DNA from: Seohaeicola_A nanhaiensis
GTDB lineage: Bacteria; Pseudomonadota; Alphaproteobacteria; Rhodobacterales; Rhodobacteraceae
Assembly: GCF_042654245.1 (NCBI RefSeq)
Contig: NZ_JBHSGI010000002.1
Coordinates: forward strand, 558,001-622,000
Direction: 5' to 3'
DNA length: 64,000 nucleotides
A program made the translations under genes and the position numbers. Shown here one piece after another: positions 7,976-16,340 of this stretch. Below the pieces are notes generated by a model. It was not told the DNA's origin and searched no databases. It saw only the letters and a program-made list of their open reading frames with translations. Numbering within the stretch: position 1 is the first letter of the stretch; the number at the start of each line of letters is the position of its first letter.

Positions 7976-8333
7976 CGAGTGCACGATCCGGGCGGCACAG
8001 GATGGGTGGCCGTTATGCTGTGTCGCTGCTTTGGCGGTTGCGCTTAAAACTCGCCGACCTGTGAAGCGCAAGCGTTCCAAGCGGGTGCATCAGTCTGATT
8101 GGGGGCTGGGCAGGCCGAGGCCGCACTGAACTTCCTGTATATTCCTTCACCGTCATATCACTGATCCTGCCCTGTGCCCCCTGCTCCGCCTTGGCAGAGC
8201 TAGTGATCAGGGGATCGAATCGTTGACTTTGTGATATATCACATCTCACATATCACAAATTTGACCATTCACATGTCCCGGTGGCCGGGGCGTCCACCAA
8301 GAACATCGGCCACGCAGCAGAGAGGAACTGACA
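7976..8333. other. Long intergenic region upstream of the amino-acid importer
   Basis: This 358 bp region has no supported gene; short open frames in it have no family resemblance. Its last 110 bases turn AT-rich and contain the inverted repeats described separately, so it is read as the promoter and operator region of the aapJ operon. Confidence 0.5.
8228..8259. promoter_or_regulatory. Nested inverted repeats, candidate GntR operator for aapJQM
   Basis: Perfect ten-base arms TTTGTGATAT (8228-8237) and ATATCACAAA (8250-8259) flank a 12-base spacer. Inside, GTGATATATCAC (8231-8242) is itself a perfect 12-bp palindrome, so the half-site GTGATAT occurs three times. A TTGACT hexamer at 8223-8228 could be a -35 element overlapping the repeat. 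The spacing of the short palindrome fits the FadR/GntR-FCD family, and such a regulator is encoded in the same operon at 11600. Binding is inferred. Confidence 0.6.
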
Positions 8334-9353
8334 ATGAGACTGCGTCTATTTTCGACCGTCGCCGCGGTGGTTGGCCTGTGCGCCAGCGGAGCGATGGCAG
8401 CGGACCTTCTGGATGAGATCAAGGCACGGGGAGAGCTGACCTGCGGCACGATGGACTATATGGCCGGCATCGGGTTTCTCGATGACCAGGGCAAGTGGAG
8501 CGGCTTTGACGTCGACTTCTGCAAGGCCGCATCGGCTGCCATTTTCGGAACGCCGGACAAGGTGAAATTCACTGCCGTGACCGGTGCGCAGAAATTCCCG
8601 GTGCTGGCATCGGGGGAGGTCGACATCCTGTCGCGCAGCGTCACCGCCACGATCTCGCGCGATACGACGCTTGGGTTCAGCTATATCGGTCCGAACATGA
8701 TGACCGGTCAGGGCCTGATGGTCCACAAGTCGACCAGTGCCACAGACTACGACCAGATGGACGGCGCCACGATCTGCGTTTTGGCAGGTACGGTAACCGA
8801 GCGCTACCTGGCCGACTATTTCACCTCCAACAAGATGAGCTTTACGCCGGTCGCCGCCGAGAACAGCGACCAGATGTTCGCCATGTATTTCGACAACCGC
8901 TGCGATGCGGTGACGATGGAGCCGCCCTATCTGGCGATCCGCCGTCAGAAGGCGGAAAACCCGGACGACCATGTCATCTTCGAGGACGTGATCGCCAAGT
9001 CCTACGAGGCGCCGATGATCCGCGAAGGCTCGCCCCGCTTCTACAAGTTGTTGCAGTGGATGCATTTCGGCATGGTGACCGCCGAGGAGCTGGGCGTGAC
9101 CAAGGCGAATGTCGACGAGATGGTCGCCAATTCGACCGATCCGCGGGTGCAGCGCCTGCTGGGCGTGGAAGGCACCATCGGCCAGGACATGGGCGTGAGC
9201 AACGACTGGATGGTGAATGTCATCAAGGCCGTAGGGAACTATGGCGAGTTCTACGACAACAACCTTGGGGCCAACAGCCCGCTGAAGGTGCCGCGTGGTC
9301 TGAACGCACTGCTGCGTGACGGCGGTGCCATGACGGCCCCCGGCTGGCAATGA
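8334..9353 (+). CDS. aapJ: General L-amino-acid ABC transporter, periplasmic binding protein
   Basis: Periplasmic receptor of a polar amino-acid importer (AapJ/BztA group). A signal peptide ends near CASGAMAADLL. The family segments RGELTCGTMDYMAGIGFLDDQGKWSGFDVDFCKAASAAIFG and the RDTTLGF region (usually followed by Asn-rich FTxR in relatives) are clear, and the 339-residue length is normal for AapJ rather than for short HisJ-type receptors. The start ATG follows AGAGAGGAA. Its stop overlaps the aapQ start (ATGA). The ligand is probably glutamate, aspartate or their amides by family, but this is a paralogue in a catabolic setting and the ligand may differ. Confidence 0.92.
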   Translation: MRLRLFSTVAAVVGLCASGAMAADLLDEIKARGELTCGTMDYMAGIGFLDDQGKWSGFDVDFCKAASAAIFGTPDKVKFTAVTGAQKFPVLASGEVDILSRSVTATISRDTTLGFSYIGPNMMTGQGLMVHKSTSATDYDQMDGATICVLAGTVTERYLADYFTSNKMSFTPVAAENSDQMFAMYFDNRCDAVTMEPPYLAIRRQKAENPDDHVIFEDVIAKSYEAPMIREGSPRFYKLLQWMHFGMVTAEELGVTKANVDEMVANSTDPRVQRLLGVEGTIGQDMGVSNDWMVNVIKAVGNYGEFYDNNLGANSPLKVPRGLNALLRDGGAMTAPGWQ

Positions 9354-10522
9354 AGACACCGGCCCTTTTCCGGGGCGCATCCCTTCGGATGCGCCTTTCG
9401 GCCAGGTTGCGGCAGCGTGACGTGCAGGCGCAGATCGCCTTCGTCGCGCTGGTTGCGGCCGTGGTCTGGGGCATGATGCAGGTCGCATCCGGAATCGAGG
9501 GCCGCGAGAGCGCCCAGTCCGGGTTCGGCTTTCTCTGGGAGAGGGCCAGTTTCGAACTGGGCGAGAGCCTGATCCCCTACAAGGCGGGCGACACCTATTT
9601 CCGCGCCTTCCTGGTGGGGCTTCTGAACACGATCAAGGTGGCGGTCTGCGGCATCGTGCTGTCGACCCTCCTTGGCCTTGTCATTGCGCTGGGGCAACTG
9701 TCGCCCAGCGTTTTGATGGCACGGTTCTGCCGGGTCTATATCGAGGTGTTCCGCAACATCCCGCTGCTGCTGCAGCTGATCTTCTGGCACACCTTCCTGC
9801 TGCGCGGCCTGCCCGTGGTCAAACAGGCTCTGTCACCGGTCGAGGGCGTCTATCTGACCAATCGCGGTCTCTTTGTTCCGGCGGTACGCTACGATCCGGC
9901 CTATGCCTGGGTCGGGCTGGCGCTGTTGGCGGGGGCTGTGCTGACAGTCATCCTGCGCAAGATCGCGCGGCGGAGGTATGTTGATTTCCCGGGGCTCTGG
10001 CAGATGGCGCTGATCCTGGTGCCGCCCGCGGTGGTCTTCCTCGCCTTCGGGGCGCCGCTGGACATCGAGACGCCCGCGCTGGCGGGGTTCAATTTCCGCG
10101 GCGGCTGGGCGCTGTCGCCCGAGTTTACCGCGATGCTGATCGGGCTGACGCTTTACACCGCAGCCTTCAACGCCGAGATCATCCGCGCCGGCATTCAGGG
10201 CATTCCGGCCGGACAGACCGAGGCGGGCTATGCGCTGGGGCTTCACCGGCGCAAGATCATGCGGCTGATCATCATTCCCCAGACGCTGCGCATCATCACG
10301 CCGCCGATGACGAATTCCTATCTGAGCCTGACCAAGGAAAGCTCGCTCGCCGTGGCGATCGGCTATCCGGAGGTGGTGCGCGTGGCCAATATCACCCTGG
10401 CAGAGACCAACCGGTCGATCGAATGCATCGCGCTGATCATGATCATCTATCTGACCCTAAGCCTGATCATATCCGCGCTGCTCAATCTGGTGAATGCGCG
10501 CGTCCAGCTGGAGCAAAGGTGA
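9350..10522 (+). CDS. aapQ: General L-amino-acid ABC transporter permease AapQ/BztB
   Basis: Inner-membrane permease of the polar amino-acid importer, 390 residues. After a basic N-terminus, the TM helix IAFVALVAAVVWGMMQVA is followed by a long periplasmic loop and the BPD_transp_1 core. The conserved sequences EVFRNIPLLLQLIFWH and the EAA loop QTEAGYALGLHRRKIMRLIIIPQTLRIITPPMTNSYLSLTKESSLA are typical of this family. It overlaps aapJ by four bases and aapM by one base, so the three are translated together. Confidence 0.93.
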   Translation: MKTPALFRGASLRMRLSARLRQRDVQAQIAFVALVAAVVWGMMQVASGIEGRESAQSGFGFLWERASFELGESLIPYKAGDTYFRAFLVGLLNTIKVAVCGIVLSTLLGLVIALGQLSPSVLMARFCRVYIEVFRNIPLLLQLIFWHTFLLRGLPVVKQALSPVEGVYLTNRGLFVPAVRYDPAYAWVGLALLAGAVLTVILRKIARRRYVDFPGLWQMALILVPPAVVFLAFGAPLDIETPALAGFNFRGGWALSPEFTAMLIGLTLYTAAFNAEIIRAGIQGIPAGQTEAGYALGLHRRKIMRLIIIPQTLRIITPPMTNSYLSLTKESSLAVAIGYPEVVRVANITLAETNRSIECIALIMIIYLTLSLIISALLNLVNARVQLEQR

Positions 10523-11577
10523 TGTCCAGCGCCGTCATCGCTCCGCTGCGCAACCTGTTCCGTTCGCCGCTGGCGGCAGTTCTGAACCTGCTGGCGCTGC
10601 TGGCCTTTGCGGCGATCCTGAAGCCCGTGGTGGAATGGGGCCTGATCGACGCCGTCTGGACCGGAGAGAACGGCAGCGCCTGCCCGCAGGGCAGCGGCGC
10701 TTGCTGGGCCTTCATCCGCGACAAGTTTCGGCTGATCATCTTCGGGCGGTTTCCGCTCGAGGAGCAATGGCGGGCCCTGCTGGCCACTGCGCTTCTGGTC
10801 GCGCTGGTCATCGCCTCGCTGACGCCCACCTTCTGGGGGCGGCGCCTGGCGCTGGCCTGGGCCGTCGGTCTGGCCGCCTACTTCCTGCTGATGGCGGGCG
10901 GAGTGCTGGGCCTGACGCCGGTCGATAGCAACGACTGGGGCGGGCTGCCGCTGACCATCCTGCTGACCGTCTTCGGCACCGGGTTCGGCCTTGTGCTGTC
11001 GGTTCCGGTGGCGCTGGCGCGGTTCTCGAAACTGCCGGTCTTCCGGATTGCAGCGACGATCTATATCGAGGCGATCCGGGGCGTGCCACTGATCAGCGTA
11101 CTGTTCATGGCATCGATCGTGATGCCGGTGATCCTGCCCGAGGGGCTGACGCCGGGCGGTATCGGCCGTGCCCTGACCGGGATCGTGATCTTCTTCGCCG
11201 CCTACATGGCCGAAGTGCTGCGGGGCGGCTTGCAGTCTGTCCCGCGCGGTCAGTACGAGGCCTGCCGATCACTGGGGATGCGCTATGCGCCGATGATGGG
11301 CAAGGTCGTGCTGCCCCAGGCTTTCGTGATCGTTCTGCCGGCCATCGTGAACATGATCATCAGCGCCCTGAAAGGGACATCGCTGGTGGTGATCGTCGCG
11401 ATGATGGATTTGCTCGGGACCACCAAGGCGACCCTCGCCGACCCGGACTGGATCGGTTTCTATGTCGAGGCCTATGTGTTTGCCGGGCTCATCTATGCGG
11501 TCATGTGCGGCGGCATATCGTGGTATGGGCGATGGATCGAAAAACGGTTTGTCAGCGCGCGCCAACACAAGCGCTGA
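10522..11577 (+). CDS. aapM: General L-amino-acid ABC transporter permease AapM/BztC
   Basis: Second permease of the importer, 351 residues, starting at an ATG that overlaps the aapQ stop (TGATG). Family segments include WGGLPLTILLTVFGTGFGLVLSVP, YIEAIRGVPLISVLFMASIVMPVILPEG and the EAA loop GQYEACRSLGMRYAPMMGKVVLPQAFVIVLPAIVN, ending with the KGTSLVVIVAMMDLLG segment. The next gene is a regulator, not the expected ATPase aapP/bztD, so this permease must borrow an ATPase encoded elsewhere or be non-functional. Confidence 0.93.
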   Translation: MSSAVIAPLRNLFRSPLAAVLNLLALLAFAAILKPVVEWGLIDAVWTGENGSACPQGSGACWAFIRDKFRLIIFGRFPLEEQWRALLATALLVALVIASLTPTFWGRRLALAWAVGLAAYFLLMAGGVLGLTPVDSNDWGGLPLTILLTVFGTGFGLVLSVPVALARFSKLPVFRIAATIYIEAIRGVPLISVLFMASIVMPVILPEGLTPGGIGRALTGIVIFFAAYMAEVLRGGLQSVPRGQYEACRSLGMRYAPMMGKVVLPQAFVIVLPAIVNMIISALKGTSLVVIVAMMDLLGTTKATLADPDWIGFYVEAYVFAGLIYAVMCGGISWYGRWIEKRFVSARQHKR

Positions 11578-11599
11578 AGCTGACGGAAGGAGAGTAAAG

Positions 11600-12310
11600 A
11601 TGGCCGTGCACCTGGAACAGATGCTGCAAGCTGCGGCCCCGGTCTCGGACCTGCCGACCATCGAACGCGGGTCGACGCTGACCGAGCAGGTCTATGACCG
11701 GCTGCGGCACGGTCTGCTGGTGGGCATGTGGGATCCCGGCGAAAAGATAACCGCGCGGCGGATCTGCAAGGACCTGGGGGTGAGCCTGACACCGGCCCGC
11801 GAGGCCATGGTAAGGCTGGCAAACGAAGGCGCGCTGGATGTGGCGCTGAACCGGACCTTTTCCGCCGCGACGCTGACGCTGGCCGAATATCGCGAGATCG
11901 CCAAGATCCGGATCGCGCTGGAACCGCTGGCGGCCGAGGCCGCGGCGCCGCGGATCGAGAAGGCGCAGATTCAGCAACTGGAGAAGGTCAACGAAGCCCT
12001 CGCCGCCGCGATAGGGGAAGAGCGCTTCCGCGATGCGCTGTTGCTGGATTCAGAGTTTCACCTGACGCTCTACCGGGCGTCCGATCAGCCCACGCTGATG
12101 GGTATTATTGACCGGCTCTGGCTGAGGGCCGGGCCGACGCGCAACCGGCTGTCGCACAACTATCGCAGGTCGCTTGCGGGCTATGAAAACCACAAGGCAG
12201 TGATCGCCGCGCTGCGGGCGCAGGACCCGGTGCAGGCCCGCGCGGTCATCACCCGCGACCTGGTGGACGGAACGCGCCGGATCATCGCCCATTTCGAAAC
12301 CGGCGAGTGA
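11600..12310 (+). CDS. GntR-family regulator, FadR/FCD subfamily
   Basis: Transcriptional regulator of 236 residues. The winged helix spans about residues 28-90 (LTEQVYDRLRHGLLVGMWDPGEKITARRICKDLGVSLTPAREAMVRLANEGAL), followed by an all-helical FCD effector domain with the metal-ligand-type pattern of DSEFHLTLYRASD and HKAVIAALRAQD. The ATG at 11600 has a GGAAGGAGAG site; upstream in-frame starts fall inside aapM. It sits 22 bp after aapM in the same direction and probably controls the operon through the GTGATAT repeats at 8228-8259. Amino acids or their breakdown acids are common effectors for this subfamily. Confidence 0.9.
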   Translation: MAVHLEQMLQAAAPVSDLPTIERGSTLTEQVYDRLRHGLLVGMWDPGEKITARRICKDLGVSLTPAREAMVRLANEGALDVALNRTFSAATLTLAEYREIAKIRIALEPLAAEAAAPRIEKAQIQQLEKVNEALAAAIGEERFRDALLLDSEFHLTLYRASDQPTLMGIIDRLWLRAGPTRNRLSHNYRRSLAGYENHKAVIAALRAQDPVQARAVITRDLVDGTRRIIAHFETGE

Positions 12311-12353
12311 CACACCGCGCCTTCCGACAACAGATAATCAAGGAACAAGAAAA

Positions 12354-13616
12354 ATGACCGACACTCGCCGACACTTCCCTGCCACCGGCCGCAGCTGGAG
12401 CGAGCTTCAGGCCGAGATACGTGCGCGATCCGCCAAGGACGTGGCCTGGAAGGACGGACGGTCGCCGGTGTTCGTGTTCCGCAACGACCAGAAGACCTAT
12501 GAAGTCGGCCGCGATGCGTTTTTTGAGTGCTTCAGCGAGAATGCGCTGGGCCGCCTGCGGGCCTTCCATGGCATCGGCTCGATGGAGAAGGATGTTCTGG
12601 ATTTCGGGCTCGACCTGTTTCGTGCGCCCGCTGGCGCCGGCGCCGCTTTCACGTCAGGCGGCAGCGAGAGCATCTTCATCGCGGTCAAGGCGGCGCGGGA
12701 TGCCTACCGGGCGCGCACCGGCGCGGATCGGGGCACCGCACTGAATATCGTTGTGCCGATCACCGTGCACCCGGCCTTTGACAAGGCGGCGAATGGGATG
12801 GATCTCGAGATGCGCCGCGCACCGCTGCGCGAGGATCGCCGCGTCGACGTTGAAGCTATGGCAGAACTGATCGACGAGCGCACGATCCTGCTGGTCGGCT
12901 CGGCCCCCTGCTTTCCCCATGGCGTCATCGACCCGATCGGCGAGTTGAGCGACCTGGCGCTGGCCGAAGGGATATGGCTGCATGTCGACGCCTGCGTGGG
13001 CGGCTGGATCGCGCCCTTCTTCACGCGCAACGGCAGGCCGACGCCGGATTTCGATTTCCATTTCCCTGGGGTGCGTTCGCTTTCGGCCGATCTGCACAAA
13101 TTCGGGTTCTGCCCGAAACCGGCCTCGACCGTTTTCTATCGCGACAAGGCCGATCTCGACCGTGCGACCTTCAAGGCTGATGCCTGGCCCAGCGGGTCGT
13201 TTTCCACGGCGACCCTCGCGGGCACCCGTCCGGGTGGTGCGGTCGCAGGCGCCTGGGCCGTTCTGAACTATCTGGGCGAGGAAGGGTATCGCGACGCCGC
13301 CCGCCGCCTTGCCGCGATGGTTGACCGCTATTGCGCGGGGATTGAGGCCATCGAAGGGCTGGAGCTTTGGGCGCAGCCCGATGTCTCGATCATCAACTTC
13401 GGATCGAAGAGCCTCAACATCCTTGCGGTGGCTGACCGCATGGTCGAGCGCGGCTGGCTGCCGGGCCTGACCAAGGCGCCGCGCGGGATGCATGCGATGC
13501 TGTCGATGCTGCATGACGGACAGGCCTGCGAGGACTATCTGCGCGATCTGCGGGCGAGCGTGGAGGAGGTGCGCCTTCATCCGGAAATGACTTCGAAACT
13601 CGAAGCGGTCTATTGA
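12354..13616 (+). CDS. PLP-dependent decarboxylase / C-C lyase (group II, sphingosine-phosphate-lyase-like)
   Basis: Pyridoxal-phosphate enzyme of fold type I, 420 residues. The aspartate that pairs with the PLP nitrogen lies in LHVDACVGGW, and the Schiff-base lysine in SADLHKFGFCPK; the phosphate-binding loop is TSGGSESIFIAVKAARD. The HVDAC-GG plus SxDxHKxG pattern and TSGGTES-like loop are those of glutamate/aromatic decarboxylases and, more closely, of sphingosine-1-phosphate lyase. It lies 43 bp after the GntR gene and is probably cotranscribed with the amino-acid importer, so an amino acid or beta-hydroxy amino acid is the likely substrate. The precise reaction cannot be assigned. Confidence 0.82.
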   Translation: MTDTRRHFPATGRSWSELQAEIRARSAKDVAWKDGRSPVFVFRNDQKTYEVGRDAFFECFSENALGRLRAFHGIGSMEKDVLDFGLDLFRAPAGAGAAFTSGGSESIFIAVKAARDAYRARTGADRGTALNIVVPITVHPAFDKAANGMDLEMRRAPLREDRRVDVEAMAELIDERTILLVGSAPCFPHGVIDPIGELSDLALAEGIWLHVDACVGGWIAPFFTRNGRPTPDFDFHFPGVRSLSADLHKFGFCPKPASTVFYRDKADLDRATFKADAWPSGSFSTATLAGTRPGGAVAGAWAVLNYLGEEGYRDAARRLAAMVDRYCAGIEAIEGLELWAQPDVSIINFGSKSLNILAVADRMVERGWLPGLTKAPRGMHAMLSMLHDGQACEDYLRDLRASVEEVRLHPEMTSKLEAVY

Positions 13617-13685
13617 GTGTCGCGCCTCGGCGGATCATCCCGGCCGATGACGACGCCTTGAACGCGCCGGTTATTCCGTTCGATT

Positions 13686-14897
13686 TCAGCGAAGCAGAGA
13701 AGCACGGCGCAGATGGTCGAGACGCCGCATCGCCTCGACCCCGATCAGCGGGCCGATGCCGAAGGCGGCCAGTACCACGGGCCACCCGAAGGCACCGGCC
13801 AGGATCGGCGCGGTCTGGATGGTGACTGCCGTGAGCAGGAAGCCGAGCGCGGTCTGGAAGGTCATCAGGCTGCCAGCCCTGTCAGGCGGCGCGGCGTCAG
13901 CGACGAGCGCCGAGAACTGCGCGCTGTCGGGGATCACGAAGATGCCCCAGAGGATCGCCAGCAGCGCAGTCAGCCAAGGCGCGCCGCCGAAGCTGACCGC
14001 CGTGGCCAGAGCCAGCGTTCCGCTGATCGCCATGGTAGCGCCGGCAACCCGGGCCTTGCCGATCCGGTCGGCCAGAGCGCCGGCAGGAACGCAGAACAGC
14101 CCGCCCAGCGCGATGGCCGCAAAGGCCACCAGGCGCGCGGTTTGGGCCGCTTCGGCCAGGCCCGCGAGCTGGAAAGAGGCCCTCAGGGCGAGCGCAATCC
14201 AGGCCCAGAAGGCGTAGAGCTCCCACATGTGGCAGAGATAGCCGGCGTAGGCGAGACGCACCGGGCGGCTGCGCCAGGCGAGCGTCAGCGCCGCGGGATC
14301 GAAGCGTGCTGGCGCGGTGGCATGGTGCGGGCCGAGCTTCATCAGCAGAACCAGCCCCGCTCCCACGGTGGCAAGCCCCGAGGCGAGAAACACGGTGATC
14401 CGCCAGTCGGCCCCGCCCAGCAGCGCCAGACCGTGTGGCGCGGCCGAGCCGAGCGTCAGCGCGCCGACGAGGATGCCAACGATCAGGCCTCGCCTCCGCA
14501 CCGTCCAGCCGACGGCGATCTTCATGCCGACCGGATAGGCGCCGGCGAGGCAGAAGCCCGTGAGCGACCTCGCCGCAATCTGGCCGAAACTGCCCGGTGG
14601 CAGCGCGACCAGCGCAGTGGTCGAGAGTGCGGCGACAAGAGCGCTGACCGCAAAGACGCGGCGCGGGTCGAAGCGGTCGGAGGTGCCGTGGATCGCCAGC
14701 GCCAGGGCGCCGAGCACAAAACCGATTTGTACCGCCGTCGACAGCAGGCCTGCCCGCCAGGGCGCCAGCGCCATTTCCTTCGTCAGTTCCGGCAGGATGG
14801 CGGCCGAGACGAACCAGAGCGACATCGCGCCAATCTCGGCAAGCACCAAGAGGGTGATATTGCGCCCTATGCCCTCCGATGCCCGAGTGCTTCCCAC
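13686..14897 (-). CDS. MFS transporter, 12 transmembrane segments
   Basis: Major facilitator superfamily permease of about 403 residues. Hydrophobic segments alternate with short loops; the first helix is LLVLAEIGAMSLWFVSAAILPEL and the loop between helices 2 and 3 carries a GTSDRFDPRRVF version of the MFS signature (normally GxxxDRxGRR). A central cytoplasmic loop follows LLMKLGPH. The GTG at 14897 is chosen because it places about ten residues before helix 1 and has a GGAAGCAGGG stretch upstream; a GTG at 14990 adds 31 residues lacking family likeness. It is divergent from a LysR gene, which may regulate it. Substrate unknown. Confidence 0.82.
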   Translation of the reverse strand: MGSTRASEGIGRNITLLVLAEIGAMSLWFVSAAILPELTKEMALAPWRAGLLSTAVQIGFVLGALALAIHGTSDRFDPRRVFAVSALVAALSTTALVALPPGSFGQIAARSLTGFCLAGAYPVGMKIAVGWTVRRRGLIVGILVGALTLGSAAPHGLALLGGADWRITVFLASGLATVGAGLVLLMKLGPHHATAPARFDPAALTLAWRSRPVRLAYAGYLCHMWELYAFWAWIALALRASFQLAGLAEAAQTARLVAFAAIALGGLFCVPAGALADRIGKARVAGATMAISGTLALATAVSFGGAPWLTALLAILWGIFVIPDSAQFSALVADAAPPDRAGSLMTFQTALGFLLTAVTIQTAPILAGAFGWPVVLAAFGIGPLIGVEAMRRLDHLRRASLLR

Positions 14898-15120
14898 GTG
14901 TCCGACCCTGCTTCCGACTTTTGCGCCCGGATCCGTTGGCCCCGGCTCGCTGCACCTCTTGTCACAACCGCGACGTCCTGGATAGCGCACAGATGTTCGG
15001 CCTCGCCTGCAGTTGTCCGGACCCCCGCATTCCGGCTATGACCGGTCGCATGTGGAAACGGCAGGCAATCGGGGCCGGCCGCATCGGCCTGGGTGAGCCG
15101 GCTGAAGGGGAGCGCGCGCC

Positions 15121-16062
15121 GTGAACAGGGAACCGACAGATTTCCCCCTCGCCCGGTTCGACCTGGCGACCCTGCGCATCTTTTTGACGGTGATCGACAC
15201 CGGCAGTATCCGATCGGCCTCGGAAAGCCTGAACCTGTCGCCCTCGGCCATCAGCCGCCGGCTGGCAGAACTCGAGAGCAATTTCGGACAACCGTTTTTC
15301 ATCCGGCATTCTCGCGGTGTCGAGGTTTCCGAGGCGGGACATGTCATGGCCTCCAAGGCGCGCGACATCTTCGCGGCGATCGGCGGCGCCCATGCCGAGC
15401 TCAACCGCCTGAGCAGCGGCGAAGCCGGAAGCCTGCTGCTGAGCGCAAACGGATCGGCATTCGTCAACGGATTGGCCCAGGACCTGAAGGCATTCACGGA
15501 TCTCTATCCGCATATCGGAATCGAATTGTTCGAACAGATCAGTCCGAAGGTGGTGGCCTCTGTCGTCAGCAAACAGACCGAGCTTGGACTGATCTCGCGC
15601 ACCTTCCGTCTGCCGACGGAGATCGACTGCACGCGCTATTGCACCGACAGGCTGGTCCTGGCGGTCCCGCAGGGACATGACCTTGCGAGCCAGCCGGGTG
15701 CGACGCTTGCCGACATGTCGTCCTATCCCAGCATCGGGGTGATCGAGGGCAGTTCGATGACGCGGCTGATCCGGCGGGTATCGGTCTTGGGCAGCAGCGA
15801 GTTCACCTATCGCTATATGGCGAACACGAACGAAGTGGCGCGCATCCTGGTGGCAAATGGGCATGGGATAGCGATCCTGCCCGAACAGTTCGTGCGCCCC
15901 TACGAGCGCGCCATGCCCATCGTGGCGGTCCCGATCCTGGAGACCTGGGCCGAGCGCGAGATCAGCCTGATTCAGCGGACGGATGTTACCCTGTCGAAGA
16001 CCGCCGCGCTGTTCCGCGCGTTCCTGCTGGACCGTGCCGCAGCGGTATCTTCCTTCGCCTGA
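15121..16062 (+). CDS. LysR-family transcriptional regulator
   Basis: LTTR of 313 residues with a standard N-terminal winged helix (FDLATLRIFLTVIDTGSIRSASESLNLSPSAISRRLAELESNFGQPFFIRHSRGVEVSEAG, residues about 12-72) and a periplasmic-binding-like effector domain. The recognition helix is LSPSAISRRLAELE. The start is a GTG with only a weak ribosome site. It is divergent from the MFS gene (223 bp shared upstream region) and lies 278 bp before the TRAP operon on the same strand, so either neighbour, or both, may be its target. Confidence 0.9.
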   Translation: MNREPTDFPLARFDLATLRIFLTVIDTGSIRSASESLNLSPSAISRRLAELESNFGQPFFIRHSRGVEVSEAGHVMASKARDIFAAIGGAHAELNRLSSGEAGSLLLSANGSAFVNGLAQDLKAFTDLYPHIGIELFEQISPKVVASVVSKQTELGLISRTFRLPTEIDCTRYCTDRLVLAVPQGHDLASQPGATLADMSSYPSIGVIEGSSMTRLIRRVSVLGSSEFTYRYMANTNEVARILVANGHGIAILPEQFVRPYERAMPIVAVPILETWAEREISLIQRTDVTLSKTAALFRAFLLDRAAAVSSFA

Positions 16063-16215
16063 TCCTGCCGTGTTGCGATTTCCGGCACACAGCCGCCCGG
16101 ATTCAGCACTTGTTGCCCGAAACCCCGCCCACTAGCCTGTCAGACGCTGCCGCCTCTGCCCTGCGCGATGCGGTGGTGGAGGAGCGAGGCGTTAGGTTTC
16201 AATGGCTTGCGGTGA

Positions 16216-16237
16216 AGAGACCCCTTTGCCGGTCTCT
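16216..16237. other. Small inverted repeat in the LysR-TRAP intergenic region
   Basis: Seven-base perfect arms AGAGACC and GGTCTCT flank an eight-base loop. There is no T-run, so it is not an obvious terminator. The 278-bp region between the LysR and dctP genes holds nothing else that I can support. It may be chance. Confidence 0.25.
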
Positions 16238-16340
16238 CTGCGGGTCGTTTGCCTATCGCTCATCGGACCAGAACACCGGGCATGCTCATGTCGGCTGCCC
16301 CGGAGTCTGGGCGAGGGAAATGAAGGGGAGGAGCCAGCGG

